The notes under the pieces are model-generated. The model saw only the letters and a program-made list of their open reading frames with translations. It searched no databases and had not been told where the DNA came from. Shown one piece after another: positions 8,984 through 15,745 of a stretch of DNA of 64,000 nt. Numbering within the stretch: the first letter of the stretch is position 1; every line of letters starts with the position of its first letter. The DNA is taken from contig NZ_KB894594.1 in the NCBI RefSeq assembly GCF_000374545.1, forward strand, positions 1-64,000, in the 5' to 3' direction. The stretch is from Anaeromusa acidaminophila DSM 3853 (GTDB lineage Bacteria; Bacillota; Negativicutes; Anaeromusales; Anaeromusaceae). Position numbers and translations under genes: made by a program.

Positions 8984-9178
8984 TCAAAATAATTGAACTT
9001 GGCCACTCTCATCTATTGAAAGAGGGTTTTTGTCCTTTTTTATTATTGAACTTCCTTTAATCAATTTACCACAAGTTGGACAATATACGTCACACGATGG
9101 CAAGGCCCAGATAATACTTTTATCGCATTTGGGACAAATGAACTCAATAAGTCGATTGCCATCACAGTTGTCGCTCAA
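8984..9178 (-). CDS. Zinc-ribbon microprotein
   Basis: The 64-aa protein carries CPKC and CPTC knuckles 17 residues apart, a classic zinc ribbon. GGAGGG precedes the start. Such microproteins are common on plasmids and phages; function is unknown. Confidence 0.65.
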   Translation of the reverse strand: MSDNCDGNRLIEFICPKCDKSIIWALPSCDVYCPTCGKLIKGSSIIKKDKNPLSIDESGQVQLF

Positions 9179-9191
9179 ATTGAGACCCTCC

Positions 9192-9356
9192 TTATTTGCT
9201 CATACAAGCAGTTGAACAATACACGGTCATATCTTCTTTCAAATGCCAGCCGTTCTGGATGCACACCTCTTCTAAAACGGTAGGAGAAGAGATATCTGCT
9301 TTTAGGTGAACCGCTTTTCCACATGATGCACAAACCAAGGTTACAGCCGTTTTCAT
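9192..9356 (-). CDS. Cysteine-rich 54-residue protein
   Basis: A short minus-strand frame runs from ATG at 9356 to TAA at 9192. The product has CASCGK near the N-terminus and two more cysteines near the C-terminus (YCSTAC), a likely four-cysteine metal site. AGGAGTG lies before the start. It begins just after the stop of the integrase gene, so it is probably translated from the same transcript. Confidence 0.6.
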   Translation of the reverse strand: MKTAVTLVCASCGKAVHLKADISSPTVLEEVCIQNGWHLKEDMTVYCSTACMSK

Positions 9357-9361
9357 TTTTA

Positions 9362-10342
9362 TCACTCCTCTGATTTTATTATTGTGCTTAACCCGTTAGA
9401 AGAAAATACATCGCTTTCTTCAATATATCGGCGGACCATTTTCTCGCTTCGGTGTCCGGTTTGCTTCATTATATGTCGTTCAGCTGCGCCGGCTTTTGCA
9501 GCGGACGTAGCGAAACCTCTTCGTAAACTATGACCGGCAAACCGCTTTGGATCAGCACCGATGCGTAGGGCAAATTCCTTAACGGTTTTTGCAACAACCT
9601 GATCGGTTAAACGACTGGATTTTACCATATCCAGCGACCGTTGTTTAATCGGACGAAATAGAGGGCCTGCTTTAATATTTGCAGCTTCTAACCAGGCTTC
9701 TAGTGCTCGTACCGGACATATTTGAGGGATATCAATATTTCGGTTGATTCCCTTAAATTGTCCGGCGCCATCAGGATCGTTCTTAGCATGGCCTAGGAAG
9801 ACTTTTATTCCTTCTTTATGATAACTTAGATCCTCGCAGTCTAGGGCCACCAATTCAGACCGTCTAAAAGCGCCAGCAAAGCCAAAGAGAAGTATAGCGC
9901 GGCTCCTAAGGCCTAATAGGGAGGTGTCAAACGCTAAAGGAACTTTTTTTAACATTTGCCACTCAATTGGTTCTTTCCCTTTTTGAAAAGTGCCTTTGCT
10001 TTTTCGAATGCCTTGCAAGGTAAGCCGTACATCTTCCGATAGAGTAGGAGAGGGAATACCCGCTGCTTTATGGGCTTCGCTAATCGCTGTGAGTTTTCTT
10101 GAAATCGTATTTGCTTTAACGTAGTCAGCCAAATAGGAAATATATTCTACAAGGACATTGGGAGCCGTGGGAAGCGGTTCTACGTTCATGCTTTTACACC
10201 AATAGATGTAATCGGTCCAATCGGCCTTGTACGCTTTAATCGTATTCTCGGCCTTAGCATGGCTTAAGTACTTTAGAGCCTTTGCAGAATAGGACTGTTT
10301 TGAAAAGGGTACTATATTACCGCCTGATTTTTTTAAATGCAC
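9362..10342 (-). CDS. Tyrosine recombinase / integrase, intact
   Basis: The 326-aa protein should catalyse site-specific recombination. The core-binding domain covers about 15-115 and the catalytic domain 125-320. All key residues are present: R160 (AFRRSEL), H271 and R274 (GHSLRR), H297 (TGHRSE) and nucleophile Y306 (VRRYIEES). It resembles phage- and plasmid-type integrases rather than XerC/D. The attachment or resolution site was not identified. It lies 11 bp after the PIN-domain gene, and GGTGAAG precedes the start. It contrasts with the degenerate relative at 7453. Confidence 0.9.
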   Translation of the reverse strand: MHLKKSGGNIVPFSKQSYSAKALKYLSHAKAENTIKAYKADWTDYIYWCKSMNVEPLPTAPNVLVEYISYLADYVKANTISRKLTAISEAHKAAGIPSPTLSEDVRLTLQGIRKSKGTFQKGKEPIEWQMLKKVPLAFDTSLLGLRSRAILLFGFAGAFRRSELVALDCEDLSYHKEGIKVFLGHAKNDPDGAGQFKGINRNIDIPQICPVRALEAWLEAANIKAGPLFRPIKQRSLDMVKSSRLTDQVVAKTVKEFALRIGADPKRFAGHSLRRGFATSAAKAGAAERHIMKQTGHRSEKMVRRYIEESDVFSSNGLSTIIKSEE

Positions 10343-10353
10343 TTTGCTTCACC

Positions 10354-10809
10354 TCAGTTTGCCGGTACTCCAAATACCAAGATACCCGATAGCGGAGATT
10401 CGTCTGTGCAGCAGCTGTTATAATGCCCCACTTTTTCGGGAAGTGTCGTAATTGTTGCCCCTAAGAGTTTGGCTGTTGATGCAACAAAGAGTAATTCGTT
10501 TGTTAACGGGTATTTTTGAAGGTCTAATCCCTCTTGGCTCGAATACCAATTGCGATAAATACCCGCATATTTTGCTATATCATTTGAAATGGGGATGCAA
10601 TTAAAATGAGATAATAGGTCAGTTAGTTTTTGCGTTTCTTCGGCCGAGCCACCAACAAACTCTTTTCTTGAGTAAATTTCAAATAGGCTTGCCGCGGACA
10701 CGATGATTTCGCGTTGACTTGCTAACAAGAGGCGCAGTAGCTTGCTGCAACTTTCATTTCTAGTAAGGTGGCCGATTATTACCGAACTATCAATTATAAT
10801 CTTTTCCAT
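10354..10809 (-). CDS. PIN-domain protein, toxin of a toxin-antitoxin pair
   Basis: VapC-type PIN proteins are RNases. Here residue D7 (IIIDSSVII) and E44 (LFEIYSR) match the first two acidic positions, but the position usually held by the third Asp looks like N104 (LTNELLFVASTAKLLGA). That could lower activity. The gene starts 1 bp after the stop of an AbrB/MazE-like gene, the usual antitoxin-toxin order. The 151-aa size is typical. Confidence 0.75.
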   Translation of the reverse strand: MEKIIIDSSVIIGHLTRNESCSKLLRLLLASQREIIVSAASLFEIYSRKEFVGGSAEETQKLTDLLSHFNCIPISNDIAKYAGIYRNWYSSQEGLDLQKYPLTNELLFVASTAKLLGATITTLPEKVGHYNSCCTDESPLSGILVFGVPAN

Positions 10810-10810
10810 A

Positions 10811-11059
10811 TTAAATCACCTCCTGGGCGTTTTTATACCATAAGCCTGAAGTAGCTTCTAATGCGCTGATCGCGACTTCGCGCCGTTTGGTATGGGAAGA
10901 TAGATTTTCGAGATCTTGACTGGGAATAATAATAATTTCGTTTTTATCCGTAATATCAATAGCAACTGCATCTTTGTCAATTAGTCCGCATTTCCTGCGA
11001 AAAGATATCGGGAGTGTTAAAGTACCTTTTTTGCCAAGAGATATAAAAGCCTTACTCAT
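10811..11059 (-). CDS. AbrB/MazE-type antitoxin
   Basis: The start is placed at 11059 (MSKAFISLG) because TGGAGG sits 9 nt upstream; a more distal ATG at 11074 overlaps the ribosome site. Residues 1-50 form a SpoVT/AbrB swapped-hairpin DNA-binding domain (GKKGTLTLPISFRRKCGL, then DKNEIIIIP). The tail would bind the PIN toxin encoded next. A TATAAT-like box near 11088-11097 suggests the promoter, which such antitoxins usually autorepress. Confidence 0.8.
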   Translation of the reverse strand: MSKAFISLGKKGTLTLPISFRRKCGLIDKDAVAIDITDKNEIIIIPSQDLENLSSHTKRREVAISALEATSGLWYKNAQEVI

Positions 11060-11361
11060 TATAAAAACCTCCACAAAAACTATATTTATACTATAATTAT
11101 AGCATGAATACTAAAAATATGTGAGTTCGGATAGTGTGGAAATGGTAAAATTAAAAGTAACGATAAATTATAATTATCGTTACTTTAGCCTTGCGAACCC
11201 TGTCGGGATTCCGCTGTTTTTTTGTCCAGTGACACTTAGACGCATACTTTTTGAGAATTTAGATTTATACTGCTTTTTTGCAAAAAAAGATGTTGTTTAA
11301 AAAGTACGACAAACTTGCAAAAATATACTTTTGCTATAAAATCTTTCAATGTTTACTTTTC
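11060..11361. other. Intergenic region with two hairpins
   Basis: This AT-rich gap holds the promoter of the toxin-antitoxin pair and a 12-bp perfect stem AAGTAACGATAA / TTATCGTTACTT at 11155-11185. A second weaker GC stem at about 11190-11215 is followed by seven T residues at about 11217-11223, a possible plus-strand terminator with no gene before it. No open frame is convincing. Confidence 0.5.
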
Positions 11362-11802
11362 TTATTTTTTGGTTCTAACTAAAGCTCCGTCTAGTTTTAC
11401 GTGCGGCCTAGCTGTGAAATAATAATCGCCTTTTTGATGCTCAATACTGGTAGGTATCCATGTGTAAAATTCATCTTCATCGTCATAGAATGGAAGAAAG
11501 ACTTCGCAAGAATCTCCGCATGTAAAATATCGCTCTGTACCTTCGAGTTGATACCTTCCTTCGGAATTTAAGAAAAGAGTACCTTTCGCTTCTACCGGCA
11601 TGAAAAGCCGTTCTAAGCGCCAGGCAACTTCATCAAATGGGCGGTTGGCTAGGTTTCTTAAATGTTTTACCTGGCAGCGTTCTTCCTCGGTTGCCTCTTC
11701 CGGTGAAAACTCATTGTCCAGCCATTCTATATCCCTTTGCAGTTCTCGTAGCACTGGCAGTGCCGATCTAAAGCGTTCAATCATTCCAGGCTTTAATGCC
11801 AT
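11362..11802 (-). CDS. DUF5348-like protein
   Basis: The start is placed at 11802 (MALKPGM) since AAAAGGAGAG lies just upstream. The first 75 residues are helical and acidic. Residues about 76-146 (GRYQLEGTERYFTCGDSCEVFLP...WIPTSIEHQKGDYYFT) resemble the small beta-rich DUF5348 domain common on Bacillota mobile elements. The function is unknown. Confidence 0.6.
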   Translation of the reverse strand: MALKPGMIERFRSALPVLRELQRDIEWLDNEFSPEEATEEERCQVKHLRNLANRPFDEVAWRLERLFMPVEAKGTLFLNSEGRYQLEGTERYFTCGDSCEVFLPFYDDEDEFYTWIPTSIEHQKGDYYFTARPHVKLDGALVRTKK

Positions 11803-11895
11803 ATTAAAAACTCTCCTTTTCAATAATTTTTTTCCAATCAGCTAGTATAGTCGTTTTACTCATAGCCAGTTTCTTTAAAATGAGTATAACATAAA

Positions 11896-11934
11896 CCAAG
11901 AGAGAGAAAACTAAGTTTTCTCTCTCTTGGTTTA
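11896..11934. terminator. Hairpin terminator
   Basis: CCAAGAGAGAGAAAA / TTTTCTCTCTCTTGG is a 15-bp perfect stem just after the stop of the gene at 11932-12333. The stem itself supplies T-rich sequence in the minus direction. Confidence 0.75.
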
Positions 11935-12333
11935 ATTAGTATTCTCTTGTTTTTTAAACCCTGCTGATTCTAAGGCCATTAGTAATGCTTGCTCGTGAGT
12001 TAGCTTGGTTATAGCCCGCAATTTCTCATAAATCTCGAAAGCAACAAAAATGTTTTCTACTACTTCTTTTACCATTTCCATATTAGATGCCGCAAATTGC
12101 ATAAAAGGGAATTTGCGGTCAAGGCATACCCCAACAGGAACATCTTCGAATGTGTCGTCTTCTAATGCAATAAGTAGAGGATTTATTTGCTCTGCGTCCA
12201 TAGTCGCATCTTCATCACAAGTAACAATTCGCAAGCTATCATTAAAATTTGGATTTGGAAAGCAGGGTATACCCTGCTTTCCTTTAAAATGCGCACATGC
12301 AAGGGATTCCGTAATCTTCTTCATCTTCATCAA
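11932..12333 (-). CDS. Hypothetical protein overlapping the PP-loop gene
   Basis: The 133-aa frame starts inside the last 50 bp of the upstream PAPS-reductase-like gene, in another frame. Its middle part is acidic and its C-terminus helical. No domain is recognised. A strong ribosome site is not obvious, so the true start may be internal; overlap with the upstream gene suggests translational coupling. Confidence 0.55.
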   Translation of the reverse strand: MMKMKKITESLACAHFKGKQGIPCFPNPNFNDSLRIVTCDEDATMDAEQINPLLIALEDDTFEDVPVGVCLDRKFPFMQFAASNMEMVKEVVENIFVAFEIYEKLRAITKLTHEQALLMALESAGFKKQENTN

Positions 12334-13039
12334 ATAAAGAAATACTCCCTCTTTCCCATTCCAAAGCTAGTTCGATCAATGAAATGTTTTTAAAAACAGT
12401 ATGTCCAGTTGACTCTTCTCTAGCAACTGCTTTTGCAAATTCATCCGGATAGTATTTCCAAACTTTTTTCCAAGATGACTTCCCTGCTTTATAGCAAGGG
12501 ATGCAATTATTATGTTTCATAAATCGATATGCGTTTGGGAGACATATCTTCCATTCTTGCTGAATAATGGCTTTAATATCCGCATTAAGAAGGTTCTCTT
12601 CAAACAGAAGTGAACGTACTTTGCGATTAGCCATTTCCGCTCGCATAGTGGCTTTCTGCACCCGGCTCCACTCCTCGGGTCCAAACCCATTATAAGTGAT
12701 GAAGGGTATAGAAGCTTTCCTCAACGAAGTATAAAACTTTTCTGCAGGTGCCTGTTTTAATGCTTGAGTACAAAAGGGCATCATGTTACTTGGTAGGGCT
12801 TGATACTGATCGATAAGCTCCCATAACGACCGCCCATCGGAGCATTCTGTTATAGGAATGTCTAAATAAGTTGATACATCATTGATAAACCTAGCCGTAT
12901 CTGGATCTTCCGCCTTTGTGTCATGGTGTAAGAGGATAATATCTTCCTTGGAAACCCTTTGAGACACCAAGTAAGCAACATAAGCGCTTGCGGCGCCTCC
13001 ACTAAATTGAACCACATGTTTGCAATTTTTTGTTTCCAT
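12284..13039 (-). CDS. PAPS-reductase-like PP-loop protein
   Basis: The 251-aa protein has the PP-loop SGGAASA (residues 14-20) of adenine-nucleotide alpha-hydrolases such as PAPS reductase and DndC. A LLHHDTKAEDPDT segment follows at the second strand. C-terminal cysteines (NNCIPCYKAGK) could bind an iron-sulfur cluster or zinc. Members activate substrates by adenylation or reduce sulfonucleotides; on mobile elements many are unassigned. No dnd partners are near. The start codon lies in a 12-nt segment perfectly complementary to an upstream leader frame, so translation may be controlled. Confidence 0.75.
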   Translation of the reverse strand: METKNCKHVVQFSGGAASAYVAYLVSQRVSKEDIILLHHDTKAEDPDTARFINDVSTYLDIPITECSDGRSLWELIDQYQALPSNMMPFCTQALKQAPAEKFYTSLRKASIPFITYNGFGPEEWSRVQKATMRAEMANRKVRSLLFEENLLNADIKAIIQQEWKICLPNAYRFMKHNNCIPCYKAGKSSWKKVWKYYPDEFAKAVAREESTGHTVFKNISLIELALEWERGSISLFDEDEEDYGIPCMCAF

Positions 13040-13043
13040 TTTC

Positions 13044-13262
13044 TACCCGCCAATTTTTGTGTATTCACAAAAATGACAGGTAGTAGATGACACTAAAAAA
13101 CGTGTCTTCCGCGCCTTCCCATGCTCGTCGTTTTGACATACGACTCACGCTAGTTATCGGCTACTTTATGGCTTCATTTGACAGCATATGCGGCGCACCT
13201 CGACAGGTGGTTGTCCTCCTATTAACTGTGTGTGCAGTTTCACGCCTCGCCAACCCAGGTTA
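13044..13262 (-). ncRNA. Structured leader RNA, possibly HEARO/omega-RNA-like
   Basis: Read on the minus strand, this gene-free stretch holds many hairpins: CCCAGG-CTAA-CCTGGG, AACTG/CAGTT, CACCT-GTCG-AGGTG, GTCGT/ACGAC, GACAC/GTGTC and TTTTTGTG-AATA-CACAAAAA. It is GC-richer than its surroundings. The 5' part (GGCGAGGCGTGAAAC and a GGACAACC...CTGTCGA...GCGCCGC pattern) recalls from memory the HEARO RNAs that guide IscB-family nucleases, but no HNH gene is present. A riboswitch for the downstream PP-loop gene is the alternative. Confidence 0.4.
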
Positions 13263-13310
13263 GCCTGGGACTCGAAAATGGAAACGAAGAGATGATAAAT
13301 TTGTCTTCAT
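13260..13310 (-). CDS. Leader peptide, 16 residues
   Basis: A short frame (MKTNLSSLRFHFRVPG) starts 6 nt after AAGGAGGA and stops just before the structured RNA. Its codons 8-12 hold GTTTCCATTTTC (13274-13285), the perfect complement of the region around the start codon of the PP-loop gene (13032-13043). Ribosomes on this frame would prevent that pairing. It could also be the beginning of an older gene cut off by insertion of the RNA element. Confidence 0.45.
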   Translation of the reverse strand: MKTNLSSLRFHFRVPG

Positions 13311-13324
13311 AAAATTCCTCCTTA

Positions 13325-13336
13325 GCGCATCTGCGC
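13325..13336 (-). promoter_or_regulatory. Stem-loop before AAGGAGGA (leader family)
   Basis: AAACAAAAATTT is followed by GCGCA-GA-TGCGC and then TAAGGAGGA. The same leader, nearly base for base, precedes ssb at 26093-26104. Confidence 0.7.
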
Positions 13337-13351
13337 AAATTTTTGTTTTCA

Positions 13352-13365
13352 TTTTTAGTATACCG
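13352..13365 (-). promoter_or_regulatory. Variant GTATACT motif
   Basis: ACGGTATACTAAAA on the minus strand differs from the window-wide consensus TCCGTATACTAAAA by two bases. It lies about 45 nt upstream of the leader peptide and is the likely promoter of the PP-loop transcript. Confidence 0.5.
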
Positions 13366-13377
13366 TTTGTTCCTAAA

Positions 13378-13426
13378 TAAAAAAAAAGAGCAGGGATCCA
13401 AAACCGCACGCGGTAATGGCTCCCTA
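13378..13426 (-). terminator. Terminator
   Basis: In the minus direction an AGGGA-G-CC / GG-A-TCCCT outer stem encloses ACCGC/GCGGT and is followed by GCTC and nine T residues. It ends the small HTH gene at 13432-13623. Confidence 0.75.
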
Positions 13427-13431
13427 CCCTA

Positions 13432-13623
13432 TTATTTGGATGCTGTTTTTGGTTTTCCAAACACCCTATTCATTCCCTCTGTTGTAACTAACCAGGTACC
13501 TCCTGATTTCTTTGCTTCTGAATCAGTAAATTTTTTTCGAATACAGGCATATCGGATAGTTGAAACTTCTTTATTCCATATTTTCGATGCTTCCGGTATA
13601 GTCATTATCTCATTCAGTTCCAT
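13432..13623 (-). CDS. Small HTH DNA-binding protein, paralog 1
   Basis: The 63-aa product is one helix-turn-helix domain: MTIPEASKIWNKEVSTIRYA, then a basic wing KSGGTWLVTTEGMNRVFG. It is clearly related to proteins at 20236-20439 and 50964-51338, which share EAA/S...W/V..EVST(I/L)R and GxWL(I/V)T. AGGAGTG precedes the start. Such single-domain proteins act as excisionase-like or repressor factors; which applies is unknown. Confidence 0.75.
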   Translation of the reverse strand: MELNEIMTIPEASKIWNKEVSTIRYACIRKKFTDSEAKKSGGTWLVTTEGMNRVFGKPKTASK

Positions 13624-13718
13624 TTCTATACAGCACTCCTATAAAATGTAAATTCACGACTTCGGGAACAAGAAGCAGGCTCAAATATAGTATTTCCATA
13701 GCAAAATCAAAAATCCTT

Positions 13719-13752
13719 TTTTAAAAAAATAGGACCGCTAAAAGCGGCCCTA
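13719..13752 (-). terminator. Terminator
   Basis: AGGGCCGC-TTTTA-GCGGTCCT followed by ATTTTTTT in the minus direction, downstream of the two small genes at 13810-14153. Confidence 0.85.
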
Positions 13753-13809
13753 CCATTAAAACATATTATTTTTTATATGTTAGTGTAACTTAATGTGTTT
13801 TGATATATT

Positions 13810-14034
13810 TCAATGAATTGGAGTTAAGACAGATTGCTTTAATGTCCAGTGCTTTCGATGCCCCTTTTTTTCACAAGCTTTGCAAATGGGGGGCTCTGGT
13901 TGGCTGCAATCCCAATTAGCGCATGTTCCGCATCGCACCGTTATTGTTGCGGGAGTTACCGAAGATACGTATTTTGAACTTACTAGGCTTGTTCCTTTAA
14001 ACATAGTGCAGAAATGCCTCCTTTTTTCATCCAT
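13810..14034 (-). CDS. Small cysteine-rich protein
   Basis: The 74-residue frame has CGTCANWDC and CKACEKKG, a probable zinc-binding unit. Two starts are possible: ATG at 14034, or ATG at 14001 (MFKGTSL) which has AAAGGAGG about 12 nt upstream and overlaps the preceding gene less. I favour the second for translation. Function is unknown. Confidence 0.55.
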   Translation of the reverse strand: MDEKRRHFCTMFKGTSLVSSKYVSSVTPATITVRCGTCANWDCSQPEPPICKACEKKGHRKHWTLKQSVLTPIH

Positions 14035-14153
14035 TTAACAATTTCCTTTTCACTGACTTTTAACAGAACGGCAATTTCTTTTGGTGAAAATGCTTCTACC
14101 AATAAATGACTGGCCACACTCTTATTGAATCGTGGTTTCCTCATTATTATCAT
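13983..14153 (-). CDS. 56-residue HTH-like protein
   Basis: A frame from ATG at 14153 (AAAAGGAGCTG directly upstream) to TAG at 13983 encodes a basic helical protein with AFSPKEIAVLLKVSEKEIVKWM, a helix-turn-helix pattern. It overlaps the next gene by some 20-50 bp depending on that gene's start. It follows the right end of the IS605 remnant. Confidence 0.55.
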   Translation of the reverse strand: MIIMRKPRFNKSVASHLLVEAFSPKEIAVLLKVSEKEIVKWMKKGGISALCLKEQA

Positions 14154-14229
14154 CAGCTCCTTTTAAAAACATATGAAGCATAAAGCGACCGCTGTAATGC
14201 ATATACCTGCACTAAAGAAGAGCTGATTA

Positions 14230-14345
14230 GTGACAACTCCCCCGCCTAGCTTCGTTAGGAAGGGGCTTCTCGGTTCATCTACGGTTAGCAACCTACCCAT
14301 ATCCCCGAAGGCCGTGTCCCGGCCCTAATTGTTTGAGTTGCTTAG
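14230..14345 (-). ncRNA. TnpB omega-RNA (right-end RNA)
   Basis: The minus-strand region from the tnpB stop to the right end has GCCGGGACACGGC and GAAGCCCC...GGGGGAGTTGTCAC, the hairpins typical of IS605 right ends. In this family the omega-RNA overlaps the 3' end of tnpB, and the roughly 16-20 nt beyond the element (14210-14229) serve as the guide. The 5' boundary is not determined. Confidence 0.7.
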
Positions 14346-15454
14346 CTCTCCAATGCGATAGCTAGAATATTTATAGCTGCGTTTACATCGCGCTGAATGC
14401 TGAGGCCGCAGTGCGGACAATTATGCCAGCGTTCCGAGAGTTTTTTCGGCACGAGTTTGCCACAACCGGAACAAATCTGACTTGTATAGGCGGGTGGTAC
14501 AGCAACCACTTGGCGACCAGCGTCACTCGCTTTGTACGCCAAGAAGTTGAATAGCATGAACCAGGCTGCATCTGTTATTGATTTTGCTAAGTTATGGTTC
14601 TTAACCATGTTTTTGACTTGCAAATCTTCGTGAGCGATTAAATCGTTATTGTTGACTAGTTCGCGGCTTACCTTGTGCGCTATATCCCTGCGTTGATTGG
14701 CCACCTTTTCATGTTGCTTGGCTAGCAGAGCAACCGCTTTGCGTCTGCGCTTCGAGCCTTTTTTACGGCGACTAACTTGCCGTTGCAAGTATTTTAGCCG
14801 CTTTTCGGCTTGGCGATATTTATCTAGTTTCGGAAAAAATTGACCGTCAGATGTGATGACAAAATCAGCAACGCCAACGTCAATGCCCACGCTATCGCCA
14901 GTAGAGAGCATTGTTTGCATTTCAATCTCACACGAAAAACAAGCATAGTATTTGCCGTTTTTGCAAACGATTAAACACGTTTTGATTGTGCCGCAAATCG
15001 GCCGATGCAATTTGATTTTAATCGTACCGATCTTGCTTAATTGCAAATGACTCTCGCCAAGATTAAAACCAGACTGTGGATAGCAAAAACTATCGTAATG
15101 TTGTCGTCCCTTGAATTTAGGGAATCCCGGTTTTTCTGTGCCCTGCTTCACGCGGCGGAAGAAGTTCTTGTAAGCCTTATCCAGTCTCGCCGCGACATCC
15201 TGAAGCACTTGAGAATGAACTAAACTCAGATATGGATTTGAGAGTTTGAGTTTTGGTAGCTGGCTAGTCTGATCGAATTTGGTCGGAGAGGACTTGATTT
15301 CCTGATACGTGTAAATCCGATCTTCCAGCCAATAGTTATAAAGTCGGCGGCAGGTCTCGATAGTTTGATCTATAATCTGAGCCTGCTCTTTTGATGGGTA
15401 GAGACGATATTTAAACGTCTTTATGGTTCTGGTTTTCGACGTATCGTTTGACAT
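14342..15454 (-). CDS. tnpB: RNA-guided nuclease TnpB
   Basis: TnpB is a compact RuvC nuclease, ancestor of Cas12, that cuts DNA matching its omega-RNA guide and helps keep the transposon in place. The 370-aa protein is full length. Catalytic residues are present: D192 (GIDVGVADF), E276 (IAHEDL) and D356 (RDVNAAIN). A four-cysteine zinc finger has C328, C331, C346 and C349. The start overlaps the tnpA remnant in another frame, as is normal in IS605. With tnpA broken, it may persist as a stand-alone nuclease. Confidence 0.93.
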   Translation of the reverse strand: MSNDTSKTRTIKTFKYRLYPSKEQAQIIDQTIETCRRLYNYWLEDRIYTYQEIKSSPTKFDQTSQLPKLKLSNPYLSLVHSQVLQDVAARLDKAYKNFFRRVKQGTEKPGFPKFKGRQHYDSFCYPQSGFNLGESHLQLSKIGTIKIKLHRPICGTIKTCLIVCKNGKYYACFSCEIEMQTMLSTGDSVGIDVGVADFVITSDGQFFPKLDKYRQAEKRLKYLQRQVSRRKKGSKRRRKAVALLAKQHEKVANQRRDIAHKVSRELVNNNDLIAHEDLQVKNMVKNHNLAKSITDAAWFMLFNFLAYKASDAGRQVVAVPPAYTSQICSGCGKLVPKKLSERWHNCPHCGLSIQRDVNAAINILAIALES

Positions 15455-15601
15455 CAGCTAACTTCACCTCCCCGACAGAAGCTAAGAAATAACTTGGCGA
15501 CCATAGGCTGCCGCCCCAAAGTTGCTTTTTAATTTCCGGGAACTCTTTAAAGAGCAGACGAGCCGAAACGGTTTTCAAGGAGTTGATGACTTTGGAAATT
15601 G
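15411..15601 (-). pseudogene. tnpA: Truncated tnpA (Y1 HUH transposase, C-terminal half)
   Basis: About 62 residues are readable from ISKVINSLKTVSARLL through FKEFPEIKKQLWGG and SLWSPSYFLASVG to a TAA at 15411-15413. This matches the C-terminal part of IS200-type TnpA, including the tyrosine in PSYFL that acts as nucleophile. The HUH motif and the N-terminal 70 or so residues are absent, and an in-frame stop lies just upstream. The gene is dead. Confidence 0.85.
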
Positions 15602-15700
15602 TTCATATGGTAACACCTTTCTTTTGATTTTTTTTAGTATAGCAATGAATCGCTCTTTTGCGTGGAAATACGGTTGTTTACGAAATAAAATCAAAAAAAT

Positions 15701-15714
15701 TCCGTATACTAAAA
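15701..15714 (+). promoter_or_regulatory. TCCGTATACTAAAA motif upstream of helicase
   Basis: A perfect copy lies 31 nt upstream of the helicase start codon on the coding strand. TATACT fits a -10 box; no good -35 is seen at 17 nt. Confidence 0.75.
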
Positions 15715-15745
15715 GAGATGAGTCTAATAGTAAGGAGGTGCTCGT

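Larger units (their letters stand above)
14230..15601 (-). mobile_element. IS200/IS605-family remnant (tnpB intact, tnpA truncated)
   Basis: The right end is recognisable from the family signature ending in GTTGTCAC at 14230 on the minus strand. The element contains tnpB and the C-terminal half of tnpA, then stops abruptly near 15601; the left end and the HUH half of tnpA are missing. The flanks look like two parts of a small membrane-protein frame (start near 15610, tail 14162-14228). It cannot transpose alone, but TnpB and its guide RNA look complete. Confidence 0.8.

Noticed and set aside
10354-11059. Classical MazEF rather than AbrB plus PIN
   Set aside because: The toxin lacks MazF features and shows PIN acidic residues instead.
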